Source: Saccharothrix violaceirubra (GTDB taxonomy: Bacteria > Actinomycetota > Actinomycetes > Mycobacteriales > Pseudonocardiaceae). Taken from it: 64,000 nucleotides of DNA. Position 1 is the stretch's first letter. Each line of letters begins with the position of its first letter. The notes under the pieces were generated by a model, which was given only the letters and a program-made list of their open reading frames with translations, did not search any database and was not told the origin of the DNA. The stretch spans positions 3,348,001 through 3,412,000 of the forward strand of contig NZ_JACHJS010000001.1 of the NCBI RefSeq assembly GCF_014203755.1, written 5' to 3'. This document shows, one piece after another, positions 53,068 to 60,971 of this stretch. Position numbers and translations under genes: made by a program.

Positions 53068-53180
53068 GCAGCGACCCTATAGCGCGGCTCCCCGTGCAGG
53101 CAGGCACCGATCGGCCGACAAGGTCTTGTGCGGGGGGAGGGCTGCCGATCTTGCCGGCGTGGCCTAGGGTCGGTCCTGTC

Positions 53181-53747
53181 ATGGCACGCGTCATCCACGT
53201 ATTCCGTCAGCCCGACCGGTTCGTCGCCGGGACAGTCGGGCAGCCCGGCGACCGCACGTTCTACCTCCAGGCGGCTGAAGAGGCCCGGTTGGTGAGCGTG
53301 GCGCTGGAGAAGCAACAGGTCGCCGTACTCGCCGAGCGCATCGGCTCGCTGCTGGAGGAGGTGCACCGCAGGTTCGGGGCCGACGTCCCGGAGACGGTGC
53401 CCGAGGACCTGCGCGACACCGAGCCGCTCGCGGTGCCGGTCGAGGAGGAGTTCAAGGTCGGCACGATGGGGCTGGGCTGGGACGCCGAGTCCCGGGCGGT
53501 CGTGATCGAGCTGCTCGCGCTCACCGACGAGGAGATCGACGAGGCCGTGGTCCTCGACGACACCGAGGACGGCCCGGACGCGGTGCGCGTGTTCCTCACC
53601 CCGGTCGAGGCGCGGGCGTTCGCCGAACGCGCCGACCGCGTGGTGCGGGCCGGGCGCAAGCCGTGCCCGCTGTGCTCGGAGCCGCTGGACCCGGAGGGCC
53701 ACGTGTGCCCGCGGCAGAACGGCTACCGCCGCGCGGACGAGAGCTGA
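53181..53747 (+). CDS. DUF3090 family protein
   Basis: 188 residues. Conserved actinobacterial protein: MARVIHVFRQPDRFVAGTVG at the start and a zinc-ribbon-like end (CPLCSEPLDPEGHVCPRQNG). It is usually next to the SCO1664-family gene, as here, with a TGATG stop-start overlap. Function unknown. Confidence 0.9.
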   Translation: MARVIHVFRQPDRFVAGTVGQPGDRTFYLQAAEEARLVSVALEKQQVAVLAERIGSLLEEVHRRFGADVPETVPEDLRDTEPLAVPVEEEFKVGTMGLGWDAESRAVVIELLALTDEEIDEAVVLDDTEDGPDAVRVFLTPVEARAFAERADRVVRAGRKPCPLCSEPLDPEGHVCPRQNGYRRADES

Positions 53748-54541
53748 TGCTGCCGGGCGACGACGGCGCGGTCGAGTTCCTGACCCGGGGTCGCATCGAC
53801 GTGGAAGGCCGCCTGGTCGACGCGTCCAACGCCACCCTGTTCTGCCGGATCTCGCTCGACGGCGTCGAGGCGCGGTGCGTGTACAAGCCGGTGCGCGGCG
53901 AACGTCCGCTGTGGGACTTCCCCGACGGCACGCTCGCCGGCCGCGAGGTGTCGACCTACCTGGTGTCACGGGCGGCGGGCCTGGACCTGGTGCCGCCGAC
54001 GGTGCTGCGGCCCGGCCCGTTCGGCGACGGCATGGTGCAGCTGTGGGTGGACACCGTCGAGGACGGCGACCTGGTGGACGTCGTCGCCGAGGACGCCGTG
54101 CCCAAGGACTGGCGCGCGGTGCTGCGGGCGCACGACGACGTGGGCGAGCCGGTCGTGCTGGTGCACGCCGACCACCCGCGCGTGCGGCTGATGGCGGTGC
54201 TCGACGCGGTGGTCAACAACGCCGACCGCAAGGGCGGGCACGTCCTGCACGGCGTCGACGGCGGCGTGTACGGCGTGGACCACGGCATCTGCCTGCACGT
54301 CGAGGACAAGCTGCGCACCGTGCTGTGGGGCTGGCTCGGCGAGCCGCTGCCCGACGAGGGCGTGGAGGCGTTGCACCGGTTGCGCGCCGACCTGCCCGGC
54401 GCGTTGGGCGACGTGCTGCACGAGCACCTGACCCGGGCCGAGGTGCGCCGGTTGGGCGAACGGGTCGACAAGCTGGTGGCGGCGTCGGTGTTCCCCGAAC
54501 CGTCGGACGACCGGCCCATGATCCCGTGGCCCGCGTTCTGA
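53747..54541 (+). CDS. SCO1664 family protein (kinase-like fold)
   Basis: 264 residues. Starts on the overlapping ATG at 53747. Motifs CVYKPVRGERPLWDFPDGTL, DAVVNNADRKGGHVL and GVYGVDHGICLHVEDKLRTV suggest a PI3K/HipA-like kinase fold (Lys, catalytic-loop Asp-Arg-Lys, metal-binding His/Asp). Conserved partner of DUF3090 in actinobacteria, often followed by mshC, which is absent here. Activity unproven. Confidence 0.88.
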   Translation: MLPGDDGAVEFLTRGRIDVEGRLVDASNATLFCRISLDGVEARCVYKPVRGERPLWDFPDGTLAGREVSTYLVSRAAGLDLVPPTVLRPGPFGDGMVQLWVDTVEDGDLVDVVAEDAVPKDWRAVLRAHDDVGEPVVLVHADHPRVRLMAVLDAVVNNADRKGGHVLHGVDGGVYGVDHGICLHVEDKLRTVLWGWLGEPLPDEGVEALHRLRADLPGALGDVLHEHLTRAEVRRLGERVDKLVAASVFPEPSDDRPMIPWPAF

Positions 54542-54582
54542 ACCGTGGGACAGTCCGGGACGACGGTGGTCTACTGGGCGCC

Positions 54583-55059
54583 GTGAGCGCCGTGCTGCTG
54601 CGTCCCGTGTCCGACGCCGACGTGCCGTTGTTCTTCGCGCACCAGAACGATCCCCACGCGGTGCGCATGGCCGCGTTCACCGCCGCCGACCCGCGGGACG
54701 CGGTGGCGTTCGCGGCCCGGTGGGCGCGCATCCGCACCGATCCGGCGATGCTGGCGCGCACCGTGGAGTTCGAGCACGTGGTGGTCGGGCACGTGCTGCG
54801 GTACGCGCAGTTCGGCGAGCCCGAGGTGGGGTTCTGGATCGCCCGCGAGCACTGGGGGCGCGGCCTGGCGTCGGCGGCGTTGGACGCGTTCCTGCGGCTG
54901 GACCCGACCCGGCCGCTCTACGCGCGGGCGGCCGTGGACAACCTGGGCTCGCTGCGGGTGCTGTCCAAGTGCGGGTTCGTCGCGGTGGGCGAGGACGTGG
55001 GTTTCGCGGAGGGGCGGGGCGCGGACGTGGAGGAGTTCATCCTGAGGTTGGACGTGTGA
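54583..55059 (+). CDS. GNAT family N-acetyltransferase
   Basis: 158 residues of the RimJ-like GNAT group. VLLRPVSDADVPLF starts the fold, and VGFWIAREHWGRGLASAALD contains the acetyl-CoA-binding turn, followed by ARAAVDNLGSLRVLSKCGF. GTG at 54583, 41 bp after the preceding stop; its end overlaps the next gene (GTGTGA). Confidence 0.88.
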   Translation: MSAVLLRPVSDADVPLFFAHQNDPHAVRMAAFTAADPRDAVAFAARWARIRTDPAMLARTVEFEHVVVGHVLRYAQFGEPEVGFWIAREHWGRGLASAALDAFLRLDPTRPLYARAAVDNLGSLRVLSKCGFVAVGEDVGFAEGRGADVEEFILRLDV

Positions 55060-55832
55060 GGGCGCTGGACGAGCGGATGACGGTCCGCTTCGGGTCCGGC
55101 GTGCGGCCGTGGCTGGACGGGCTGCCCGCGCTGCTGGCGGACCTGACCGCGCGGTGGGGGCTGACCGTCGTGCGGGACCTGCCCGGTGGCAACACCTCGC
55201 ACACCGTGCTGTGCACGACGGCCGACGGCGCCCCGGCGGTGCTGAAGGTGACGCCGGAGCCGCCGATCGCGGCGCAGGAGTCGGCGGCGTTGGGCGCGTG
55301 GGCGGATTCGCCGGCGGTGGTGGACGTGCTGGCCGAGGACCTTCCGGCGGGTGTGCTGCTGCTGGAGGGCCTGGTGCCGGGCACGTCGGCGCAGGACGGC
55401 CCGGAGTTGCCCGTGCTGCTGGCGGAGTTGGGGCGGGTGCGCGTGGTCGACGGGTTCCCGCCGCTGGCCGCCGGGGTCGAGCGGATGTTCGGGTTGCTGG
55501 CGCGGCGGCGTCCGGGCGACTACGCGGCGTCGGTCGGGGCGGCGTCGGCGTTGGCCGCCGACCGCGTGCCGGTGCGGCTGCTGCACGGTGATCTCCACCT
55601 GGGCAACGTGTTGCGGTCCGACCGGGGGCTGGTGGCGATCGATCCCCGGGCCACGGTGGGCGATCCGGCGTTCGACGCGGTCGACTTCGCCTACGCCGGA
55701 CCGGACCTGGACGCGCGGGTCGAGTGGTTGTCGTCGGTGGTGGACGGCGACCGGTTGGCGGCGTGGTGCGCGGCGTTGGCGCCGTTCTTTCCCGACCACC
55801 CGGCGGTGGCGGCCGGCAGGCTGTCGGGGTGA
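55056..55832 (+). CDS. Aminoglycoside phosphotransferase-family kinase
   Basis: 258 residues. APH fold: VLKVTPEPP (ATP Lys), the catalytic HGDLHLGN (Brenner motif), and AIDPRATVGDPAFDAV, where IDP replaces the usual DFE/DWE. Streptomycin 6-kinase-like enzymes have similar IDP motifs, but a resistance role is not established. GTG 55056 overlaps the GNAT stop; ATG 55077 is an alternative start. Confidence 0.82.
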   Translation: MRALDERMTVRFGSGVRPWLDGLPALLADLTARWGLTVVRDLPGGNTSHTVLCTTADGAPAVLKVTPEPPIAAQESAALGAWADSPAVVDVLAEDLPAGVLLLEGLVPGTSAQDGPELPVLLAELGRVRVVDGFPPLAAGVERMFGLLARRRPGDYAASVGAASALAADRVPVRLLHGDLHLGNVLRSDRGLVAIDPRATVGDPAFDAVDFAYAGPDLDARVEWLSSVVDGDRLAAWCAALAPFFPDHPAVAAGRLSG

Positions 55833-56194
55833 CGAGCCTGATCGACATGACCGAGCGCGAGTACTTCGCGCAGTTCGCCCTGCGCACCGGTATGTTCGTC
55901 GGCCTGCCGACGCTGGGCCGGACGGCCGCTTTCCTTGAGGGCTACCACCAGGCCGCCGTCAGGTACGGGAAGCCGGGCCTGACCGGGTTGCCCGAGTGGT
56001 TGGCCGCGAACCACGGGATCGAAGGCCCTGTGGTGTGGTGGGAGCAGCTCCACCGGATCGCCCTGCCGGATCGACCCGCCGACGACACGCCGCTCACCCC
56101 CGAGCAGGAAAAGGTCGTCCTCAAGCTGCTGTTCGAGCTGCTCGACGCGTTCCTCGCGGAACGGGAAGCCGCAGCCGACACCCCGGTGGGCTAG
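55829..56194 (+). CDS. Small conserved hypothetical protein
   Basis: 121 residues, helical: SLIDMTEREYFAQFALRTGM, FLEGYHQAAVRYGK and VVLKLLFELLDAFL. GTG 55829 overlaps the preceding stop. The TAG at 56192-56194 lies inside the 6-bp target site of the downstream IS element, and the pre-insertion sequence would have the same stop, so the protein is not altered. Function unknown. Confidence 0.7.
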   Translation: MTSLIDMTEREYFAQFALRTGMFVGLPTLGRTAAFLEGYHQAAVRYGKPGLTGLPEWLAANHGIEGPVVWWEQLHRIALPDRPADDTPLTPEQEKVVLKLLFELLDAFLAEREAAADTPVG

Positions 56195-56195
56195 C
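56190..56195. repeat. Left target-site duplication of the IS481 element
   Basis: GCTAGC, also present at 57308-57313 on the right side. It contains the stop codon of the upstream gene. Confidence 0.75.
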
Positions 56196-57189
56196 TGTTC
56201 TGTCCTGTGAGGTTGGGGACGCGGCTGGCAGGTGGTTGGCCTTTGAGTGCGGTGTGGCCGCGGTGGTGATTATAGGTGTGCAGCCACCGCGGCAGCGTCT
56301 CGCGGCGTTCGGTCTCAGACCGGTATGCCTGGGCGTAGGCCCATTCGTCGAGCAGGGTGCGGTTGAAGCGTTCGACCTTGCCGTTGGTCTGTGGCCGGTA
56401 GGCGCGGGTGCGTTTATGGGTGATGCCCGCGTTGGCGAGGGTGTCGCGCCAGAGCCGTGAGCGGTAGCAGGAGCCGTTGTCGGTCAGCACCCGGCGGACG
56501 GTGACGCCGGCTTCCCGGAAGAACGCCTGTGCCCGGGTCCAGAACGCGGCGGCGGTGTCCTTGGTCTCGTCGGGCAGTATCTCGGTGTAGGCCAGCCTGC
56601 TGTGGTCGTCCACGGCGTTGTGCAGGTAGGCGTAGCCGAGGTTCGGGCGGCCGTGGACCTTGCGGGGCCTGGTCGGGTCGCGGTGGGCGGAGCTGTTGCG
56701 CCCGCCGGCCCGCCGTCCGTGCACCTTGTGGCCGCCGCCGTCGGGGATGTTGCCGAGCTTCTTGATGTCGACGTGGACCAGGTCGCCCGGTGCGGCGTGT
56801 TCGTAGCGGCGCACCGGCGTGGCGGTGGCCCGGTCCAGGTGGGCCAGGCGGGCCAGGCCGAAGCGGCGCAGCACCCGGTGCACGGTGGAGGGGTTCAGTC
56901 CGAGCAGGTGGGCGATGCGGGCCGGGCCCCACCGACGCGCCAGGCGGACCTTGACGATCCGGCGTTCGCGGCGGGTGGGCAGGCGACGCGGGCTGCGGTG
57001 CGGGCGGCTGGAACGGTCGACCAGGCCCGCCTCGCCCAGCTCGCGGTAGCGAGAGGCCCAGCGGGCGGCGGTGGTCGGCGAGACCTGGAACCGCTCGGCC
57101 GCCCGCCGCAGCGGCCACCCCTCGTCCACGACACACCGGGCCAGGCGCAGCCGTCCCAGCTCGGTCAAGGGTGCGTTAGCGTGGGTCAC
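56191..57189 (-). CDS. IS481-family transposase
   Basis: 332 residues. Two N-terminal helix-turn-helix domains (RLRLARCVVDEGWPLRRAAE, then ARIAHLLGLNPSTVHRVL) precede an integrase core with the DDE residues in VHVDIKKL, LTDNGSC and GKVERFNRT. GTG 57189 gives the family start (THANAPLTELGRLRLA). Its TAG stop (56191-56193) lies in the flanking target duplication, outside the element itself. Intact, probably active. Confidence 0.9.
   Translation of the reverse strand: MTHANAPLTELGRLRLARCVVDEGWPLRRAAERFQVSPTTAARWASRYRELGEAGLVDRSSRPHRSPRRLPTRRERRIVKVRLARRWGPARIAHLLGLNPSTVHRVLRRFGLARLAHLDRATATPVRRYEHAAPGDLVHVDIKKLGNIPDGGGHKVHGRRAGGRNSSAHRDPTRPRKVHGRPNLGYAYLHNAVDDHSRLAYTEILPDETKDTAAAFWTRAQAFFREAGVTVRRVLTDNGSCYRSRLWRDTLANAGITHKRTRAYRPQTNGKVERFNRTLLDEWAYAQAYRSETERRETLPRWLHTYNHHRGHTALKGQPPASRVPNLTGQNS
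56196..56221 (+). repeat. IS481 left terminal inverted repeat
   Basis: 26 bp starting TGTTCTGTCCTGTGAGG, matching the right end with four mismatches. Confidence 0.75.
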
Positions 57190-57281
57190 GAGGGCCTCCG
57201 TGGGCTCGGTGTCGACGTCGCAATCCACACCGAACCCGGAGGCCCTCCCTCATTCCAACATCATCCGACTACGTGTCGAAC

Positions 57282-57307
57282 CGTCCACAACCTCTCAGGG
57301 CAGTACA
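57282..57307 (-). repeat. IS481 right terminal inverted repeat
   Basis: Reverse complement begins TGTACTGCCCTGAGAGG. Followed by the second GCTAGC at 57308-57313. Confidence 0.75.
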
Positions 57308-57313
57308 GCTAGC
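57308..57313. repeat. Right target-site duplication of the IS481 element
   Basis: GCTAGC, identical to 56190-56195. The empty site would read GGTGG-GCTAGC-GTCGCGG. Confidence 0.75.
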
Positions 57314-57323
57314 GTCGCGGGTC

Positions 57324-58124
57324 GTGCGATCACAGGACTACGGGCGCGACGTGTTGGCGGGCGGGAAGAAGCGGTCGGTGCCGGAGGTGGCGGCCGAGCC
57401 GGGCGTGGTGGTGGAGGACCCGGCCTCGGGGTTCTGCGGCGCGGTGGTGCGGTTCGAGTCCGGCAACGTCGTGCTGGAGGACCGGCACGGGCGGGAGCGG
57501 CTGTTCCCGTTGCGGCCGGCCGGGTTCCTGGTCGACGGGCGGCCGGTGACGTTGGTGCGCCCGGCCGTCGCGGCGGCGACACCCACCCGGTCGGCGTCCG
57601 GATCGGTGCGGGTCGAGGGGCTCAAGGCCCGCACGGCCCGTGATTCGCGGATCTGGGTGGAGGGCCTGCACGACGCCGAGCTGGTGGAACGCGTGTGGGG
57701 GCACGACCTGCGCGTGGAAGGCGTCGTGGTGGAGCCGCTCGACGGCGTGGACGTGCTCGCCGACCGGATCGCGGAGTTCGGCACCGGTCCCGGCCGCAGG
57801 TTGGGCGTGCTGGTGGACCACCTCGTGCCGGGCAGCAAGGAATCCCGGCTGGTGGCGGCCGTGCGCGACGAGCACGTGCTGGTCACCGGGCATCCGTTCG
57901 TGGACGTGTGGCAGGCGGTGAAACCGGCGGCGGTCGGGATCGCGGCGTGGCCGGTCGTGCCGCGGGGCGTGCCGTGGAAGGACGGCGTGTGCGCGGCGTT
58001 GGGCTGGGGCGAGCCGTACGAGGGGTGGCGGCGGGTGCTGGCCGGGGTGCGCGGCTTCCGGGACCTGGAGACGTCGTTGCTGGGCGCGGTGGAACGACTG
58101 ATCGATTTCGTGACGGAAGAGTAG
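57324..58124 (+). CDS. DUF3097 family protein (Toprim-like)
   Basis: 266 residues. Conserved actinobacterial family: DYGRDVLAGGKKRSVPEV at the start and a Toprim-like core (RIWVEGLHDAELVERVWG, then GVLVDHLVPGSKESR). The GTG at 57324 lies 10 bp right of the IS target duplication, so the IS sits between this gene and its former upstream neighbours. Function unknown; possibly nucleic-acid related from the fold. Confidence 0.88.
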   Translation: MRSQDYGRDVLAGGKKRSVPEVAAEPGVVVEDPASGFCGAVVRFESGNVVLEDRHGRERLFPLRPAGFLVDGRPVTLVRPAVAAATPTRSASGSVRVEGLKARTARDSRIWVEGLHDAELVERVWGHDLRVEGVVVEPLDGVDVLADRIAEFGTGPGRRLGVLVDHLVPGSKESRLVAAVRDEHVLVTGHPFVDVWQAVKPAAVGIAAWPVVPRGVPWKDGVCAALGWGEPYEGWRRVLAGVRGFRDLETSLLGAVERLIDFVTEE

Positions 58125-58165
58125 AAACGGACACTGCCGCGTCGTCGTGGTGCGATGATGCGGGG

Positions 58166-58594
58166 GTGCTGCCCGCGATCATCTGGTTGGTCCTCGGCGT
58201 CGTCATGGTGGTCGCCGAGGTGGTGTCGGGCGACTTCGTGCTGGTGATGCTGGGCGTGGCCGCGCTGGGCGCGGCGGGTGCGTCGGCGTTGGGCGCCGAT
58301 CTCGTGATCGCCACGGTGGTGTTCGCGGTGGCGTCCCTGGGCCTGGTGCTCGGGGTGCGGCCGGCGCTCAAGCGACGGCTGGAGCTGGGCACGGGACACC
58401 GGTCCGGGATCGACGCGTTGCCCGGCAGCACCGCCGTGGTGGTGTCGAGGGTGGACGGTCGCGATGGTCGGGTCCGCATCGGCGGTGACATATGGTCGGC
58501 GCGGTCGATCGACCACGAGGTCATCGAGGTCGGCGTGGAAGTCACAGTGGTCGAGATCTCGGGCGCGACCGCCGTGGTGATGTCCGGTGCCTGA
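58166..58594 (+). CDS. NfeD family membrane protein
   Basis: 142 residues. Three or four membrane segments (LPAIIWLVLGVVMVVAEVVS, VLVMLGVAALGAAGASAL, VIATVVFAVASLGLVLG) are followed by a C-terminal OB fold (LPGSTAVVVSRVDGRDGRVR). Short NfeD proteins pair with SPFH proteins, and here the SPFH gene follows directly. Confidence 0.9.
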   Translation: MLPAIIWLVLGVVMVVAEVVSGDFVLVMLGVAALGAAGASALGADLVIATVVFAVASLGLVLGVRPALKRRLELGTGHRSGIDALPGSTAVVVSRVDGRDGRVRIGGDIWSARSIDHEVIEVGVEVTVVEISGATAVVMSGA

Positions 58595-58609
58595 GTGGAG
58601 GCGGGAGAG

Positions 58610-59794
58610 TTGACCACCGCAACGCTGATCGTGATCGCGGTCCTGGTGCTGTTCGTGTTGATCGTGATGGCCAAGTCCGTCCTGGTGATCCCGCAGGCCA
58701 CGTCGGCGGTGATCGAACGGCTGGGCCGCTACCGGACCACGGCCGCGCCGGGCCTGAACATCCTGGTGCCGTTCCTGGACCGGGTGCGGGCCCGGATCGA
58801 CCTGCGCGAGCAGGTCGTGTCGTTCCCGCCGCAGCCGGTGATCACCCAGGACAACCTGACGGTGTCGATCGACACGGTCGTCTACTTCCAGGTCACCGAT
58901 CCGCGCGCGGCGGTGTACGAGATCTCCAACTACATCGTCGGCGTGGAGCAGTTGGCCACGACGACGTTGCGCAACCTGGTCGGCGGCATGTCGCTGGAGG
59001 AGACGCTGACCTCCCGCGACCAGATCAACAGCCAGTTGCGCGGCGTGCTGGACGAGGCGACCGGCCGGTGGGGCATCCGCGTGGCCCGGGTCGAGCTGAA
59101 GGCGATCGACCCGCCGCCCTCGATCCAGGACTCGATGGAGAAGCAGATGCGCGCCGACCGGGAGAAGCGCGCCATGATCCTCACCGCCGAGGGTCAGCGC
59201 GAGTCCGCGATCAAGACCGCCGAGGGGCAGAAGCAGTCGCAGATCCTGGCCGCCGAGGGCGCCAAGCAGGCCGCGATCCTGGCGGCCGAGGCCGAGCGCC
59301 AGTCGCGCATCCTGACCGCGCAGGGTGAACGCGCCGCCCGCTACCTCCAGGCGCAGGGCCAGGCGAAGGCGATCGAGAAGGTGTTCGCCGCGATCAAGGC
59401 CGGGCGGCCGACGCCGGAGGTGCTGGCCTACCAGTACCTCCAGACGTTGCCGCAGATGGCGCAGGGCGACGCGAACAAGGTGTGGCTGGTGCCGTCGGAC
59501 TACGGCAAGGCGCTGGAGGGCTTCGCCCGGATGCTGGGCACGCCGGGCGAGGACGGCGTGTTCCGCTACGAGCCCCCGGCCCCGGACCCCGCGACCCCGG
59601 CGCCGGAGGCGGACGACCCGTCGGTGGCCGACTGGTTCGACACCGCGCCGGACCCGGTGGTGGCCGAGGCCGTGCGCGCGGCCGAGGAGGTGGCCCGCAA
59701 GGAGGTGCCCGGTCCGCTCGCGGCGCCCGCGCCGAACCCGTTGGCCGCGCCCGCGCCGCGGCCCGAGGTGGGTCCGGGGCCGACCGCGGACTGA
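58610..59794 (+). CDS. SPFH/band-7 (stomatin/flotillin-like) membrane protein
   Basis: About 394 residues. An N-terminal membrane anchor (LIVIAVLVLFVLIVMA) precedes the SPFH domain (VIERLGRYRTTAAPGLNIL, then QDNLTVSIDTVVYFQVTDP), a long coiled coil with AEGQ/AEGA repeats (about 190-250), and a Pro/Ala-rich tail. TTG 58610 has GGAGG 8 nt upstream; GTG 58595 is the alternative. With NfeD it likely forms a membrane microdomain scaffold. Confidence 0.9.
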   Translation: MTTATLIVIAVLVLFVLIVMAKSVLVIPQATSAVIERLGRYRTTAAPGLNILVPFLDRVRARIDLREQVVSFPPQPVITQDNLTVSIDTVVYFQVTDPRAAVYEISNYIVGVEQLATTTLRNLVGGMSLEETLTSRDQINSQLRGVLDEATGRWGIRVARVELKAIDPPPSIQDSMEKQMRADREKRAMILTAEGQRESAIKTAEGQKQSQILAAEGAKQAAILAAEAERQSRILTAQGERAARYLQAQGQAKAIEKVFAAIKAGRPTPEVLAYQYLQTLPQMAQGDANKVWLVPSDYGKALEGFARMLGTPGEDGVFRYEPPAPDPATPAPEADDPSVADWFDTAPDPVVAEAVRAAEEVARKEVPGPLAAPAPNPLAAPAPRPEVGPGPTAD

Positions 59795-59862
59795 GTCCCG
59801 GGGGTCCGGTCGACGACCACCGGACCCGAGGAACGGTCGACCGGCTTCGGCCGGGAGCTTGC

Positions 59863-59900
59863 CGAAACGCCCGGCCGGGACACCCCGGCCGGGCGTTTCG
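59863..59900. terminator. Very strong terminator after the SPFH gene
   Basis: Perfect 17-bp stem (CGAAACGCCCGGCCGGG and complement) with a 4-nt loop, ending in TTTCG. It closes the long conserved gene run. Confidence 0.85.
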
Positions 59901-60547
59901 CGTCGGCGGCCGTCGGGGTTCGGCGGCGACGGCCGGCGTCGTGGGTCGAGGGGTCGGTGCCGGGAAGTGCCCGCGCGGCGAGCCGTCGACGACGCGTCGC
60001 CGGAGGTGGGCCGGGAGGTCGGTGGACTGGCCGGAGACTCGTGGTGGCGGCGTCGGAGAGCGGGCGAGGTGGGCGGGCAGGGCGACCGGGGTGCCGAGGG
60101 CGGTGGCTCCGTCCTTGCCGGTGGCCGCCGCCGCGCGGTCGTCGGCATCGGCCGATCGCGAGCGGCGGGCCGGTATCGGGTTCCGTGCCGGGCCTGGCGG
60201 CGGGGATCGTGCGCGGTGGGGCCGGCTCTCGGCGCGGCCCGATCCCGTGACCGGTCGGATTCCCCGCCGGGCCACCGCCTGCAGGTCCGGACGTCGCCCC
60301 GACGCCGCCTCGCGTGTCCCGGTCACCGGAGTCGGTCACGTCCCCTGGGCCGACGGCCGTGATGACGGTGCGTGTCGGCGTGTCGCGCGGCCACCGGATC
60401 GGGTCGTCGACGGAAAGGCGGGCACGGACCGTCCCGGTCGTGTGGAACCACGCGCACGACCGGGTGGTGCGCGGCTCGAAGCTGTCTTCTCGCCTTCGCC
60501 CGGTGCAGGCTGCACGACGTCCACAGTGGACGTCCGAGGAGGTAGCC
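59901..60547. other. Gene-free region
   Basis: 647 bp between the terminator and the SSI-like gene. Open frames exist in several phases, but none has a plausible start with homology. It presumably contains the promoter of the secreted protein. No repeats seen. Confidence 0.45.
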
Positions 60548-60970
60548 ATGAGCATCAGGTCGACCGTCGTGGCGTGTGTGACCGTGACCGCGTGTGTGGT
60601 CCTGGCCGTCCCGGCCCAGGCCGCCGGTGTCCGGATCGGGTCGCCGACGCCGAAGGCCGTCGGTCCAGCCAAGTACACCCTGATGCTCTCGGGCGCGGAC
60701 CACACGTGGTCGCGTGCGATCAAGCTGAACTGCCCGACCGACGTGGACGGCCACCTCCATCCGTTCGGCGACCAGGCGTGCGCCGACCTGGCCTCGGTCG
60801 ACGGCGATCCCGGTCGGATGCACCGCGCGCAGGTCAAGTGCACGCCGGAGTACGGCCGGTTGACCGCGTCGCTGTCCGGCGTCCACGCGGGCCGCACCGT
60901 CAAGTGGAGCCGGACGTTCCGCGACGAGTGCGCCCTCTACGGCGCCACCAACACGGTGTTCCGGTTCTGA
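60548..60970 (+). CDS. Secreted subtilisin-inhibitor-like (SSI) family protein
   Basis: 140 residues. Signal peptide (STVVACVTVTACVVLAVPAQ) and an SSI-like mature domain: LNCPTDVDGHLHPFGDQACA, QVKCTPEYGRLTASLSG and FRDECALYGATNTVFRF with the usual four Cys. Classical SSI proteins inhibit subtilisins through a loop after the third Cys (Cys-Pro-Met-Val-Tyr). Here that loop is Cys-Thr-Pro-Glu-Tyr, so the P1 residue would be Pro, and inhibition of a typical serine protease is doubtful. ATG after GAGGAGG. Confidence 0.82.
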   Translation: MSIRSTVVACVTVTACVVLAVPAQAAGVRIGSPTPKAVGPAKYTLMLSGADHTWSRAIKLNCPTDVDGHLHPFGDQACADLASVDGDPGRMHRAQVKCTPEYGRLTASLSGVHAGRTVKWSRTFRDECALYGATNTVFRF

Positions 60971-60971
60971 G

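Larger units (their letters stand above)
56196..57307. mobile_element. IS481-family insertion sequence
   Basis: 1112 bp with imperfect terminal inverted repeats (TGTTCTGTCC... on the left against TGTACTGCCC... on the right, 22 of 26 matching) and a 6-bp GCTAGC duplication. It contains one transposase gene. It separates the 53.2-56.2 kb genes from DUF3097-NfeD-SPFH. Confidence 0.85.

Noticed and set aside
55056..55832. Naming the APH-like gene as an aminoglycoside resistance gene
   Set aside because: The fold is clear, but sequence alone does not establish substrate. Many family members act on other small molecules.
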